DNA from: Aegilops tauschii subsp. strangulata
Lineage: Eukaryota > Streptophyta > Magnoliopsida > Poales > Poaceae
NCBI RefSeq assembly: GCF_002575655.3
Contig: NC_053040.3
Span: 362,016,267 to 362,080,266, forward strand
Direction of reading: 5' to 3'
DNA: 64,000 bases
The position numbers were made by a program, and so were the translations under genes. The number at the start of each line of letters is the position of its first letter. The stretch's first letter is position 1. Of the stretch, positions 44,901-56,480 are shown in pieces. The notes beneath the pieces were generated by a model. That model was not told the DNA's origin, did no database searches, and saw only the letters and a list, made by a program, of their open reading frames with translations.

Positions 44901-47900
44901 TACTTACATATTTTCTTTTTGTTGTATAGTCATGTCTACTACATGAGTGGGGACGCGTGGAAGGAGGGAGGCATCGACGCAACTGGTATTGTATAATGTT
45001 TTATTGTTGCTTGTGCTTATTTAAAGTTAAACTAGTGTTCACCATGCAATTTTTGAGTGCGCTTCCGACTTACATATATGGAACATGTTCAAGTTATAAG
45101 ATATATTTTAAGAATTTTGAACCCCTAATATTATCTCATGACATTTTACCATTTTTTCTTGTGTGGTCCTTGTAGCTAACAGTGTTTTTTTGGGATATTG
45201 TTTAGTAGTCAAAATGACACCTTCTACTGAGGGACAGGTGTACCGCCCCTCTTATAAATCTAACAGTAGTGAAATAATTGGACATAGGTTATATTCAGGG
45301 AGTAACATAATCGAGTGTATGCAGGTACAAAATAAACCTTGTAGGCCAAACCTCAGCTCTTACTTGTGGTCAACCCTCTGCGAATAACATCAAGCCATGT
45401 CCCTGTGCCTTCTCATAATTCCCTTTTTTGGTTGCAATGCAGGTGCTTTGATGGTTTTAACGTTGAAAGTCATTTCATGCTCAATGAACTACAGTGATGG
45501 TCTCTTGAAGGAAGAAGAGGGTCTACGTGATGCTCAGAAGAAGTATCGCTTGGCTAAGTTGCCTTCTCTAGTCGAATATTTTGGTTACTGCCTCTGCTGT
45601 GGCAGCCACTTTGCTGGACCAGTATATGAGATGAAAGATTACCTTGAATGGACTGAAAGGAAAGGAGTAAGTAGCCTTTGTCTACTTTGGGTAGGTTTAT
45701 GCCATGTTTTGCTTCATCCTGATTTTGTATGATCTATAACAGATATGGGCCAGCTCAACTCCTTCACCATTATTACCTACTCTGCGTGCTCTAGTTCAGG
45801 CTGGAATATGCATGGGGTTATATTTGTATCTGTCACCTATGTTTCCGCTTTCACGATTTAGTGAACCTCTATATTATGAATGGGGTTTCTGGCACCGGCT
45901 CTTCTTTCAATACATGTCAGGATTTACTGCTCGTTGGAAATACTACTTTATATGGTCAATCTCAGAAGCTGCAATTATTATATCTGGCCTGGGTTTCACT
46001 GGTTGGTCTGATTCTTCTCCCCCAAAAGCCAAATGGGATCGTGCTATAAATGTTGATATTCTGGGCGTCGAGTTAGCTGGAAGTGCAGCTCAACTGCCAC
46101 TTAAGTGGAATATTCAAGTGAGCACATGGCTAAGATACTGTAAGTTCTATATCTTGATATTCCAGTAGACCATCATTGTTATTAACTTGCTTTGTTGGAT
46201 AATATAATGCTTTCTCATCAAATTTTGGTGTTCTCTGTATAAACTAGAAAGCACAATATGAAAGCAGATTGAGGGTCCTTTACGCATCACATAGCATCTA
46301 TTTTGCTTACCAGTTACCACTATTAAGATCTGTGCAATCTAAGACTTGGAGAACAAGGAAGCACTATCTTTAATTCTGTATTTATTAATTTCTCTAAAAG
46401 GTTCAGTATTTTTCTGTGTCTCTACTATGAAAAATTAGTTGATAGTACATAATGCGAGGTTTTGGGGGTCTGTAAATTAATTTTGTTGACCACTTGATGA
46501 TTTTTTGGAACCTTTTGGTTGCCTGTTTTTGTAGTGTGGATGAGAGAAGCATGTATGCCTGTAATTCATGATCTTTAGCTGATTTCAAAAACCTGTACAT
46601 GTACATTATGCACTCATGTATTAGTAGTAATTTGTCTCATCATTGACTCCTTGAGAAATGATCATCTGCTTGAAGTTTATCTTTGTGCTAAGTATGGTAT
46701 GCACCAAGCAGTTTGTTTTCGTGCAAATGCCATAATTGGAGCAATCAGCGATGCACTTTGGTTATACCTATATAATGTATTGAATGCCATACATTCAAGC
46801 TATGCTGTTATCAGTTGCATGAGCCATTGCTCCACTATTTTTTTCAGATGTGTATGAGAGGTTAATTCAGAAAGGGAAGAAGCCTGGTTTCCTTCAGTTG
46901 TTGGGTACACAGACAGTCAGTGCTATCTGGCATGTGAGTTTTTCTTCCCCTCTTATCATTTAATAGTTCCTGTTCACCGTATATCGGACTTGTCATGTAG
47001 CAGAGCATCCTGAAATTTGTTGGACAAACAGTAGCTAAATGAAACTAGAATGCTCTAGGCCCCGCTTGGAATGGGGGTAATTTTATACACCTGTATTTAT
47101 TCTACAGGTGTAAGTTACAGGTCAACACTTAAGATCAGCCTGAAATGAAAACGACCAGAGGAGGTCCGTATCTTATACCGGCCAGAAAACGAGCGGAAAC
47201 GCTAATCCAAACAGGGCCCTAGTGGGAATTTAGAGCTGCTATTGTCCTGGTAGTGGAACCTTAGTACCTGCCTTTAGAATGGAGGCACTATGGGTCATTG
47301 CAAACTCGAGTTTTCCCCATGATAATAACTGGCTTCACTTGTGACATATTAATAACCTTTTTCCTCAGCAAGCTGTTGCTTGTGATGATTGATACTTAGC
47401 CAATCCAGCAAGCTGTGGCTTGTGATGATTGATACTTGGCCAAATTTCATATTACTTGGTTTTTGTCCATTGGTCTGATTTTTTACCGTTCTACAGGGAC
47501 TGTATCCAGGATATATGATTTTCTTTGTTCAGTCGGCGTTGATGATAAATGGTTCAAAAGGTAGCTCAATCCCTCCCTTTCCTGACATTTCTGAGGTGTA
47601 CTTGATTGAAAGCCGTGTGAGCTTGTAATTCTGATTTGGCTTCCTTTTTTTATGCAGTTATATACAGATGGCAACAAGCTGTGAGCAATTCAGGCTTCCG
47701 CACTATCCTGTCTTTACTAAATTGTGCATACACCATGATGGTGCTTAATTACTCATGCATTGGCTTCCAGGTTAGTTTCATGCCCCTGAATCTGGCTATA
47801 CTTTACCCTGTAGAAACTGAAAACGCAATCTGATCAGATCGCTTGTCTGTTAACCAATAATCTGTGCACCTAAATTTCTCCCTTTGTTTTATTAATTTCT

Positions 47901-49693
47901 TATCTTTGATGATTATTATGCATATACGGTTTTGCAAGTATCATTTAGGTTTCACTTGACCAAAATGATATTAATCGAACTGTAGCAAAGCCAGGTTGCT
48001 TCCCAAACTTAGTTTAGACAACTTAGATCTGCAAGTGTTTTAGTTTCGTAGCAACGTTTCCATTTGGATCATGATGTGCCACCAGAATATCTGAAGATTC
48101 TAGAATGAGAGAAATGTTTATTTTCCCATTACAAGCGCTCAGTTTGCTGAATTGCCATTGAACAAACGTACTTTGGTTATTCGCCACTGCACAAACACAA
48201 CTTCTTGCCAATATGCCATCGCTGTTACCCTTCTGTTAATTTTAGTGTGCTTCTGTTAAATCTCAAATATCTGTCACTATTTTGTCTGAATCCCCAAACT
48301 TCCCTGGCTTAAAGAGAAAAGAAAATGGCTTACCTATTCAGCGCCTGCTCCTGCACGCACACACCTGTTTCTTCTTGTTTCTCTCCCCCATGGACGCACC
48401 AGTAGAGGAGATGATGGCAGGGCAGCTTCCGGCAGGCCTTCGCCCGCTCCTCCCGACGAGTCCACCCAGCTACCATTCTGATGTCTACCCTGACTCCTCT
48501 CCCCGCCCCCTCCCAAATTACAGAAAACCTAGAGGGGAGGCTGTGGATAACTGCAAGACCTCGGTGACAGCCTTCCCGTGATCCCATACGCAACAGGCAA
48601 GGAGGACTACTTGGTGGCGGCAGGCACCCCTTGTGGCCCTCACAGAGAGAGCCAGCGACGAGGTTGACATGGGTCCGTGGTCCCTGGATGCAATTAGGAT
48701 ACTGAAGGCGAGGTAGAAGAGGAACGAGGCAACGATGGTGTTGTACTTGCCCCAGCAGCTGTCAGCGAGGAAGGTGCCAAGGAGGGGGACATTGAAGGTG
48801 GTTCTGTTCCAGGTGTCGGCAAGCAGGGGTTCCGTGGAGCACGGTTCCGAGCTAGACCACCAGATTCAGTTCGACTCCATAACAGGCGATCCTCTCCAGC
48901 AAACTCCAAACCTGCAGTCAGTCGCTGATATGAATGGTGTCGTTCCTAGATGCTAGATGGAGAGGAATCAATGGAATGGGTCGTCGTTGGTTAATTGTGT
49001 AGAACGATGACAGGGCCTGTCCAAATGAACCGTTGTCATCATCATCACAGCAGTTGAGGACGAAGGAGATTATAATGCTTTGTCTGATTCGAGTTTGGCC
49101 ATCTGCTGACATTGCCAGCTCCGTGAGCTAAAACTAGCAGCGAGCAAGTCAATCACCGAAGCTTGCGTCTATCCACACCCATAACTAGTAGTGTATTACT
49201 AATCCAGCTCACCTTATAACTTACATGCCTATCTACTTTGTTTCCTTCTACCGTTATGGCATATTGGCAATAAGTTGTGCTTGTGTGATGGCAAATAAGC
49301 AAAGCACACTTGTTCAATGGCAATCCAGCAAACCGAGCGCGAGTATTGAGCACTAGAGCTACTAGAGCATTACTAGTACAATTAATGTTTTTTGTGCAGA
49401 AAGAAAGACGTGGGTTAAATTCCTAACATTCTTTTGTTCCTCCACAGTAGCTTCGAACCTACTCTAGTATGTGGAACATATGCCTTTGTCAATCATCTTC
49501 CACATAAAACATACTAACATTTACAATGCTCTATGCTTTTGTTTTCCTCAAGGTACTGAGCTTCCAGGAGACCTTAGCATCCTACAAGAGCGTGTATTAT
49601 GTTGGCACAATCGTTCCTATTCTATGCGTCTTGCTGGGCTATGTTATCAAGCCCGCGAGACCTGTGAAGCCGAAGGCTCACAAGGCAGAGTGA
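41920..49693 (+). CDS. LPCAT1: Lysophospholipid acyltransferase (MBOAT, LPCAT/LPLAT1-like), 8 exons, 460 aa
   Basis: It re-acylates lysophosphatidylcholine and related lysolipids with acyl-CoA in the ER membrane (Lands cycle), by family. Exons: 41920-42221, 44930-44985, 45443-45666, 45743-46139, 46848-46933, 47497-47560, 47658-47770, 49553-49693. All introns are GT-AG and all phases join, giving 1383 nt including TGA. The start fits plant homologues (VSVPVLRFLLCFAATIPTG) and the body is collinear with them: HVYYMSGDAWKEGG, EYFGYCLCCGSHFAGPVYEM, GFTARWKYYFIWSISEAAII, KWDRAINVDILGVELAGSAA. MBOAT residues are present: Asn317 in KWNIQVSTWL and His355 in VSAIWHGLYPGYM, split between exons 5 and 6. 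The protein is strongly hydrophobic and multi-spanning, with a Lys-rich tail (KPKAHKAE). Exon 1 is very GC-rich, as in many grass genes. Intron 1 (2.7 kb) shows nothing. The gene appears intact. The symbol follows Arabidopsis usage; the copy and substrate are not proven. Confidence 0.95.
47058..47218. mobile_element. MITE (Tourist/PIF- or hAT-like) in intron 5
   Basis: TIR-like ends GGCCCCGCTTGGAATG and AATCCAAACAGGGCC, 161 bp, flanked by CTA at 47055-47057 and 47219-47221. Lies inside intron 5 of the acyltransferase gene and does not touch its splice sites. Confidence 0.65.
48135..49340. mobile_element. TIR element with captured gene fragment in intron 7
   Basis: Two 85-bp inverted repeats, 48135-48219 (GCGCTCAGTTTGCTG ... 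CCAATATGCCAT) and 49256-49340, agree at all but about 12 positions by eye. They enclose about 1.04 kb that includes an NPF/PTR transporter fragment. The layout is that of a Pack-type TIR transposon (MULE or similar). No flanking duplication is evident: CCATTACAA left and GCATTACTA some 22 bases further right are only suggestive. There is no transposase. It makes up most of intron 7 of the acyltransferase gene. Confidence 0.65.
48682..48820 (-). pseudogene. NPF/PTR-family transporter gene fragment
   Basis: The minus-strand translation reads ADTWNRTTFNVPLLGTFLAD and then SCWGKYNTIVASFLFYLAF. This matches the conserved segment of NPF (NRT1/PTR, POT) transporters that usually reads W-G-T-x-x-x-TPLIGAFLADSYLGRYWTI. 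Only about 46 codons resemble the family; the flanking translation is not recognisable. It is antisense to the host acyltransferase gene. A captured, non-functional piece is the likely reading. Confidence 0.6.
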
Positions 49694-50704
49694 GGAACAG
49701 AGCGAATTGATCTTTACATAGATGAGTTACGAAGCTTCAATGATGATTATGTCAAGATAGTTTTCAGTTTACTTCCATCTTTGTGAAACAATATCAAATT
49801 TAGCCAAAAGGATAATGTGGTGGCTCCATTGTAATTGACCAATCATTAGAAACCTGTTGTTTCGTCGGGCTGATCACCCATTTGTTTTACCACACATGCA
49901 ACACATGATTTTTGGCCCTAAGCTGTATGTTATTCATTTACCTTTTCTGCTTGGCTCTATTCAAACTGATGTATATTTTCGCACCTTCCCATTGGCTCTG
50001 TATGGAGGTGTGAACGCTATTGCTGGTTCATAGTCGTGTTGCATCGTGCCGGGTCGGTAGCAGCTGGAGCTCCTAGAACAAACATTCGTCTTTTGACTAT
50101 CTGCAGCACTCACTTTGAACGCAGTTTTGGTGCGATGGCGGCTGAAGCTGAGGCCGGGATCACAAGAAAGACAGACCTTGGTCATAGACAACGAATGAGT
50201 TGGAATGTATCTGACGCGTCTTTCTGCTCGGGTCATATAAATGGTGCTATAGCGGCGTGAATCTATGGGTGCTCCGGTCCGGTCCAAGTCCGACTTGCTG
50301 ATTGATTGATATGCAGTGGCGGTGGTTCTGGCGCTGCTGGCCTCTCTCATGTTTGTCCAATTGTAATTGTGCCGGGGCCACGGCAAGTGCATAGTACATG
50401 CATGCATGGCCTGAAAGTGCCCGCTTGGTGCTCTGCTCTTCTGACGCGACCACCAGAGGGCGGGCAGCGTAGTGTGCTACAGTGCTATGCAGGAAAAGGG
50501 TCAGTGATGCGACGTAGCGTGGCGTTGATCAGGTCGTGGCCACGACTGCTGGCTGCCCTGGTCGGGTTCCAGTTGCAATCATGGTGATGATCTGATCCCG
50601 CACTCGTTCTGGTGCGGCATCACGAGCGGCGCATGCTCCGCAGTAGTAGTACGGCAGGAAATCTCCCTTTTCCCATAGCAGACCAGAGAAGCAGCCGCTT
50701 CTTT
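49694..50704 (+). other. 3' UTR and downstream flank of the acyltransferase gene
   Basis: The first 200-300 bases are presumably 3' UTR. No clear AATAAA was picked; near-upstream AT-rich elements lie around 49780-49800. The remainder holds no recognisable gene. Confidence 0.45.
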
Positions 50705-50820
50705 AAAAAATGCATGATTTTTATTTTGAGCCCTGACCGTAGAACAATCATTCTACGGTATTTTCATTAATATAAAATAAGATTACAAAGTACAAAACTA
50801 TGTTACAAAAAAATGCATGA
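50705..50820 (+). mobile_element. Short retroposon-like insertion with 13-bp direct repeats
   Basis: About 88 bp (50719-50806) are flanked by AAAAAATGCATGA at 50705-50718 and 50807-50820. The insert has a perfect 9-bp hairpin, ACCGTAGAA / TTCTACGGT with loop CAATCA (50736-50759), and ends in TTAC plus A-run. Long direct repeats and an A-rich end suggest target-primed retroposition, for example of a 5'-truncated LINE or a SINE. Confidence 0.5.
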
Positions 50821-51938
50821 ATTTTGCTGCAGAAAGAGGTCGTTTAGCTGCTACCACGTTCAAAGGAATTTTTTTACTTGTAGCTAATATATGTAAATAT
50901 ATTCTGTCTCGAATACATGGAAGACAGAGCGCAGCCCATCTTGCCCTTCAATTGCTTTGGTCGCGCTACTGTTGCGTTACGCCCATGAATTCAAAGTCCG
51001 CGGCCCCGGTTGAGCACCTTGAAGAAAGCCTCTTCCGCGCATGTCAAAACCAGCATTGCTCTCGTCTGCTTGCTGTTGCGCCACGAGCCGTCCCGCGCAC
51101 GCGCTCGCTTGTGTAGCAGGAGTCGTCTTCCACTCGGGCACCCGTTGCAGCGTGGCGTGGGCATGGGACATACCACCACCGATCGGCCTTGCTGGTGACC
51201 CCGGAGACTAGCTTGGACGTGCAGAGCGCACGCCAGTACACAGGACAGTTTCGTCATACTACTAGCAATCAATCGGCTGTCGTGGCCTGCCGGGCGGACG
51301 ACACGAGGCTACGAGAGGGGTGTATAGCGGGCAGCCTGAGCTTCGCAGCGTGCGTGCGTGCCTATAAACGTTGCTGACAAAAGAAAAATGTCACTATATG
51401 CGCGCGTGCTACGGAGGAGTGGCTGCCAGTTTCAGTTTGTCATCAATCAGCAGTCAGTTCACTGTGGGTTGTGCGTGCGTCTACCAGCTTTAACTATAGC
51501 TTGGGGCAACGCTAGCTACATGCCATGCATATGCCAAATGCCAGAGTCCAGAGCGTTTGTTACCCGACTGCCAGCAGCGGTCCCGTAAAATGAGTCAAAT
51601 CCATCACGCGCGCGCACTCGCGCCGCGCTGTGCAGCGGAGCCCCATGCGAGTACGTCAGGTGGCGTCGACGACGGCGACCCCGTTCGTTTGGCGACTGTT
51701 GGAGATGGAACCACCGTACGCGCGCCCGCCATGCCCCTCCTGGACGTGCAGAGGACTCACCAATTCTTGCGCCGCATCCGTTGCACTTGCGCTGATCGGG
51801 TCCCCCGGCCTGCCCCTGCCGCACCGGACGTCGGGTTACGAGCCGGCACGCTTGCGTTCGGATGCGCTTTCCGTGGTCGAGGCTCCTCCCTCGCCTGTTT
51901 TGGCCTCTCGCGCCGTTCAGGGGTCAGTAGCGTATACG
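50821..51938. other. Intergenic, no gene identified
   Basis: GC-rich from about 51000 with several open frames on both strands; none shows a domain or credible splice structure. Confidence 0.4.
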
Positions 51939-52258
51939 TGGTAGGACTAGGGTTCCTACCGGCTCTACTCTTTAGATTATAAGGGCAGAACAATAGAGGT
52001 TGAGGGCGAGGACGCGAGCTCCGTTGCGTCGGCACCGTCGCGAGGAAGGAGGAGGGCGGCGGCGGTTAGGGCTGGAGGCGGCTAGGGTTCCGGCTCCTCT
52101 GGGAGCCGGGCAATAGGGATAGAAAATATCTTTATTGCTTAATTCCAAAAAGAGTCTTGCAGCCTATTTTTATAACCTAGATAATTTGCATAAGAATTAA
52201 CCTAAGATAACTTGTGGGCTAAGATTGCCCTGTGGGCCTAGCTAAACCGGCCATAACA
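51939..52258 (-). repeat. 3' LTR of the deletion-derivative Gypsy
   Basis: 320 bp, TGGTAGGACTAGGGTTCC to CCGGCCATAACA on the plus strand. Partner of the split LTR at 54136-57150. Confidence 0.85.
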
Positions 52259-52335
52259 CTTCTCCCCGCCTGCACAAACAGCTCGTCCTCGAGCTGTAAG
52301 GTGGGGAAGCGCTTGCGGAATTCCTCGAGGCGATC
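52219..52335 (-). pseudogene. C-terminal tail of Gypsy pol
   Basis: The frame reads LVDRLEEFRKRFPTLQLEDE then LFVQAG, a pattern typical of the last residues of one Gypsy polyprotein lineage. It directly abuts the end of gag in another frame (junction about 52334). Protease, reverse transcriptase, RNase H and integrase are therefore deleted between them. Confidence 0.65.
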
Positions 52336-54107
52336 AACCAGCGTCAAACACCTTCTCGACAGCTGGGGCGGCCAGGTCGGCGGCGACGGCGTCCTCCGGA
52401 ATGTAGTTTGCAACATCCAGGTAGAAGAGTCGCGGGCACGCGTGGCCGGGCGTGTAGGGCTCGTCGCAGTTGAAGCACAACCCTTGGCGGCGACGCTCGA
52501 GTATCTCGGCTGAGGTGAGCTGGCGGAACGGGCGCTCCGCGGTCGCGGCGAGGGGTGCCGCAGAAGCCTGCGCAGGCCGACCCTGCGCGGAATCCGGCCC
52601 GGGTAGCGACCCAGCGGTCCGGGACGGTGATTCCTGCTGGATGGCCACCGCGCGGCGCTCGAACACGCGGGCGTAGTACATGGCCGACTGGAGATCCTGG
52701 GGTCCCCGAAGCTCCACGTCCACATGGATGTGATCCGGAAGTCCACCGACAAAGAGGTCGGCTCGCTGCTGCGCCGTTACGCCCGTCGCATGGCACGCCA
52801 AGGCTTGGAAGCGGTCGGCGAAGTCCTGCACCGTAGAGGTGAAGGGAAGGTGGCCGAGCTCCGACAGGCGGTTCCCGTGAACCGGGGGCCCAAAGCGGAG
52901 GAGGCAGAGCTCGCGGAAGCGCTCCCAAGAAGGCATGGCACCCTCGTCCTGCTCGAGAGCGTAGTACCACGTCTGTGCCGCGCCGCGGAGGTGATAAGAG
53001 GCAAGCCAGGTCCGCTCCGAAGCGAGTGTGCGCTGCCCGCGAAAGAACTGGCCGCACTAGTTGAGCCAGTTGAGGGGGTCCTCCGTGCCGTCATAAGTGG
53101 CGAAGTCGATCTTGGCGAACCGCGGCGGTGCCTGGGAGGGAACGCCGTGTCGAGCTGGCTCGGAGGTGCGGAGCAGCGAGGAGGGTGGTGCTTGGTCGGA
53201 GTACTCCGGGTAGGGACCCGCGGAACCGGAGGGCCCCCCGAACTGCGGAAACGGAGTCGGCTGTTCGGGGGCTGTGGTGTAGACCGGCGATGGCGAAGAC
53301 CCAGCCGCCCACGCTGGAAGTGGCGACGGGGAGGGCGCGAACCGGACCTGATGAATCGGGAGGCCGGTCGGCGAGGGTGCCCCCGAGCTAGGCAGGGGTG
53401 GCGCCGATGGTTGTAGCGTCGGCGGCGGAGGGTGGGCGGTGGCGTCGGTGGCCGCGGGGGACGGTGGCTGCAAGTATCACAGAGGGGCCGCGACCGGCGT
53501 GGTCCCGCCGAAGTGTCCCGCCCGGGACGGTTGCAGCGGCAGCCCGGTGCAAGCCGGCGCGGTTGTCCCCGAGCTGATCAAGGACGGTGAGGGCGCGGAG
53601 AACGGCTGCGGCGGTCCGGTGGCCGCCGCCTGCGGCATCTGCTGTAGCGGCCAGGGGGCCGCTGATGGCGTCGGCGCGAAGGGCCAGAGGGGCGCCGCGG
53701 CAGCCGGAGGGCCGCCCGGTGGAGCTGCCTGGAACGGCAGCATCAGGGGAGCGCCGTACGGAGAAACACCCTGGAGCGGCCACGACGTGTGGCCGTAGGC
53801 GGCAACGGGCGCCGTCGGCAGGGGCATGTAGGGCCCGGCCGCGTACTGCTGCTGCTGCAGGTGGAGGCTCTGGACGGCGGTCACGAGATCCCGCAGGGTG
53901 GCCGTGACCTGCTCCGGTGTGAAGACGGCGGACGGCGGTGGCGCGGAGGGGACCGGGGAGGGCGGCGCGGAGGGGCCCGGTGGAGACGTGGCCCGCCAAC
54001 GCGGTTATCCCGGCGGCGGACGTCATCGGCGCGGTGAGGGGCGGCGCCGTCGTCATCGGAGCGGTGGAGCCGCTGGACAACGTCGGCGATGGTGGTGGCT
54101 GCGACAT
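52334..54107 (-). pseudogene. gag polyprotein, frameshifted
   Basis: Starts MSQPPPSPTLSSGSTAPMTT at 54107. It then passes through Pro/Ala-rich spacer in shifting frames (53477-53884 and 53057-53473). The capsid-like part begins IDFATYDGTEDPLNWLN, meets a TAG at 53057-53059, and continues (MPSWERFRELCLLRFGPP, STVQDFADRFQALACHATGV). A CCHC zinc knuckle, CFNCDEPYTPGHAC, is near 52440-52480. The zinc knuckle packages RNA by family role. At least two frame changes and one stop make it non-functional. Confidence 0.8.
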
Positions 54108-54135
54108 GATCCGAACTTGGTCTCTGATATCAAAT

Positions 54136-54370
54136 TGGTAGGACTAGGGTTCCTACCGGCTCTACTCCTTAGGTTATAAGGGCAGAACAGCAGAGGTTGA
54201 AGGCGAGGACGCGAGCTCCGACGCGTCGGCGCCGTCGCGAGGAAGGAGGAGGGCGGCGGCGGTTAGGGCTGGAGGCGGCTAGGGTTCCAGCTCCTCTGGG
54301 AGCCGGGCAATAGGGATAGAAAATATCTTTATTGCTTAATTTCAAAAAGAGTTTTATAGCTTATATTTAT
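54136..54370 (-). repeat. 5' LTR of the deletion-derivative Gypsy, piece 1
   Basis: Matches 51939 onward up to the MULE insertion; the last nine bases TATATTTAT (54362-54370) are the duplicated target. Confidence 0.85.
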
Positions 54371-55224
54371 GAGACAATATCAAGTGGAAACCACGTATTC
54401 AGTGGAATGCTGGAAGCCTCAGCCTAGCCCGTTGGATGCTATTTGTATGGACCAGATAGAATCATAACTGCTATGCTCTATTTGCACAAAAACGCCCGCA
54501 ACCAGGGATGCTATTTTACGGGTACACCCTCAGGTCTAACAAGTAATCACAGCGTACATCCTTGCCCCTTATTTCCACTTTTTTATCAGCCAAGTAGGAT
54601 TTGTAAGCCATGCGCTGTGCCTATACTTCAGCACACATACGTTTCGATTTAAATTGAAAAACTAGCTCAATGGATACCAAAACTGTACCAACAAAATCAC
54701 ATTTGGGAAACCAAAAGAACAGACAGTCAATGCCCCAGATCAGACAACAGAAAACTGAAGGAAGCTAATTTTAATATAGTCTACTAGTATCAGAATTCAC
54801 TTGCAGTAATGGATGCATCGCTTCAACAACACATACATTAGTTAAGGCAAATGTTCCAACCGCATTATGCTAGGGAATTTTGTTACAAGATAGACACATC
54901 ACTAACTGAACAGCCATAGTAAATCTCACACTTATACATCAAACATTGAGCACACAACTCGAGTACACAACAACAGTCTTTTTTTTGGGTTGGAATCTGC
55001 ATAGATCTTTACTGCCACCAGCAAACCTGAAAAATAAGAGTTGAACTTTTTTATACATAATACACTAAAACGAGTTTAACAACAATCTATGCAAATAGAT
55101 ACAGTAGTGCATGCCATCTTTATTAGCAAAAAAAGAACATAATTATTTTTCAAACCAGCTCATTTCTTATTTCCCATCGTACTACACAAATAATTATGCA
55201 TACAACAAAAAGTTAATTTGGAGG

Positions 55225-55595
55225 ACGGGTGCATTGAAGCCCGATATTTGGAATAGTGTCAAAATTCTATTTTGAAGTTTCAAAATGTTCTGAAAACAAA
55301 TCAACATGGTTATATGGATGTATATTACACATGTGTAAATTTTGATGCTGAAATAAGTAACCATGTGAGTTACACAAAAATGACAAAATCGTTTTTTTTG
55401 GAAAGATGAACTGAGCATGCATTATTAACTATTTGAAAATCACCATTTTGTCATTTTTCTATAGCTCACAGGTTTATTTGTTTCGTCACCAAACTTTACA
55501 CAACTGTAATATACATCCATATGATCACGTAGAATTGTTTTCGAGTTTTTTTGGAACTTTAAATGTGATTTTAAAAGTATTTAAAATAAGGTCCT
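55225..55595. mobile_element. Foldback/MITE-like inverted repeat inside the MULE
   Basis: Left arm about 55305-55395 (TATATGGATGTATATTACAC, GTAACCATGTGAG, AAAATGACAAAAT) is mirrored by the right arm about 55440-55530 (ATTTTGTCATTTTT, GTAATATACATCCATATGAT). Termini and duplication not resolved. Confidence 0.65.
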
Positions 55596-56269
55596 TGAAT
55601 AATTAATCTAGTAGCAATGGCAAACACATACATTAATCAAGGATTTTTCTCTCACTCACTCACACTACTAGCACCACACACACAATAATTAATCTACAAA
55701 ATTTGCAGCAGCGCGTATAAGCCCTACACACCGCTCGAGTTTTCTCTTTGATAACTTCCATCTAAACACAATTTTCAATTCAGATACGTATCATCATCTA
55801 AATTCCATCTAGACAGTAGGGGTAGCAGTTTATAGATAAATAACAATTTTCATAGACAGCAGAGCATGCCATGGTTACACAGAGCACACACGCCAGGCAG
55901 CAAGCCAGCAACACATGAATAGTCATAGATGTGTACTATAACAGTAACACACAATAATTATGAGCAAATGAATTATACCTCGCAATTTCTTCAAGACCAA
56001 AATCTGGACAGTACGACTCAGGGGAAATCAGCAGCTGTAGGCAAGATGCCACTACCTCGTTTCCTCTACTTCCTTCAAATGATGTGCTGATCTTGGAGGA
56101 GACAGCCCAATGAGCCACGTCCTTGTCCCCTCCTCTGTTTGCTTGGCAAACCTAGCCCAATCTAGAGAAGAGGGAACTACTAGATGAGCCACGGGACAAA
56201 GAAGCACCGGGCCAAAGCACAGAAGACGAACACTACAGATGGTCATACCTTGGGATTAGATCTAGTATG

Positions 56270-56480
56270 ACATCGATGGGGAATGCTCGGAGGACCGGCA
56301 CTGTTGGCCGGAGACGAATCAGAAGCGCCGCTCGCTGGCCCTGCCCGGAACGCCGCTCGCCGGCCCTGCCCGAAACGCTCGGAGACTCGCACGCTTGGCC
56401 GGACACAACCACCGGAGAGGAATTAACCGCGCCGCTCGCCCCTCGCCCCTCGCCAGCCTAGCGCGGAACGAGGGGGTCCT
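56270..56480 (+). other. GC-rich island inside the MULE, possible captured fragment
   Basis: Open in the plus frame 56267-56461 with Arg/Pro-rich low-complexity product (RSAARWPCPERRSPALPE). No domain recognised; base composition differs sharply from the rest of the element. Confidence 0.35.

Noticed and set aside
50736..50759. Hairpin ACCGTAGAA/TTCTACGGT as a Helitron 3' end
   Set aside because: No CTRR terminus follows the hairpin and there is no TC start; direct repeats flank it instead.
51557..51982. 141-codon plus-strand frame ending in the LTR
   Set aside because: GC-rich region open in both directions, with the end lying inside LTR sequence; no domain.
53388..54107. 240-codon minus-strand frame as a separate gene
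   Set aside because: Only its first part is the gag N-terminus; the rest is an off-frame reading of the Pro/Ala-rich gag spacer.
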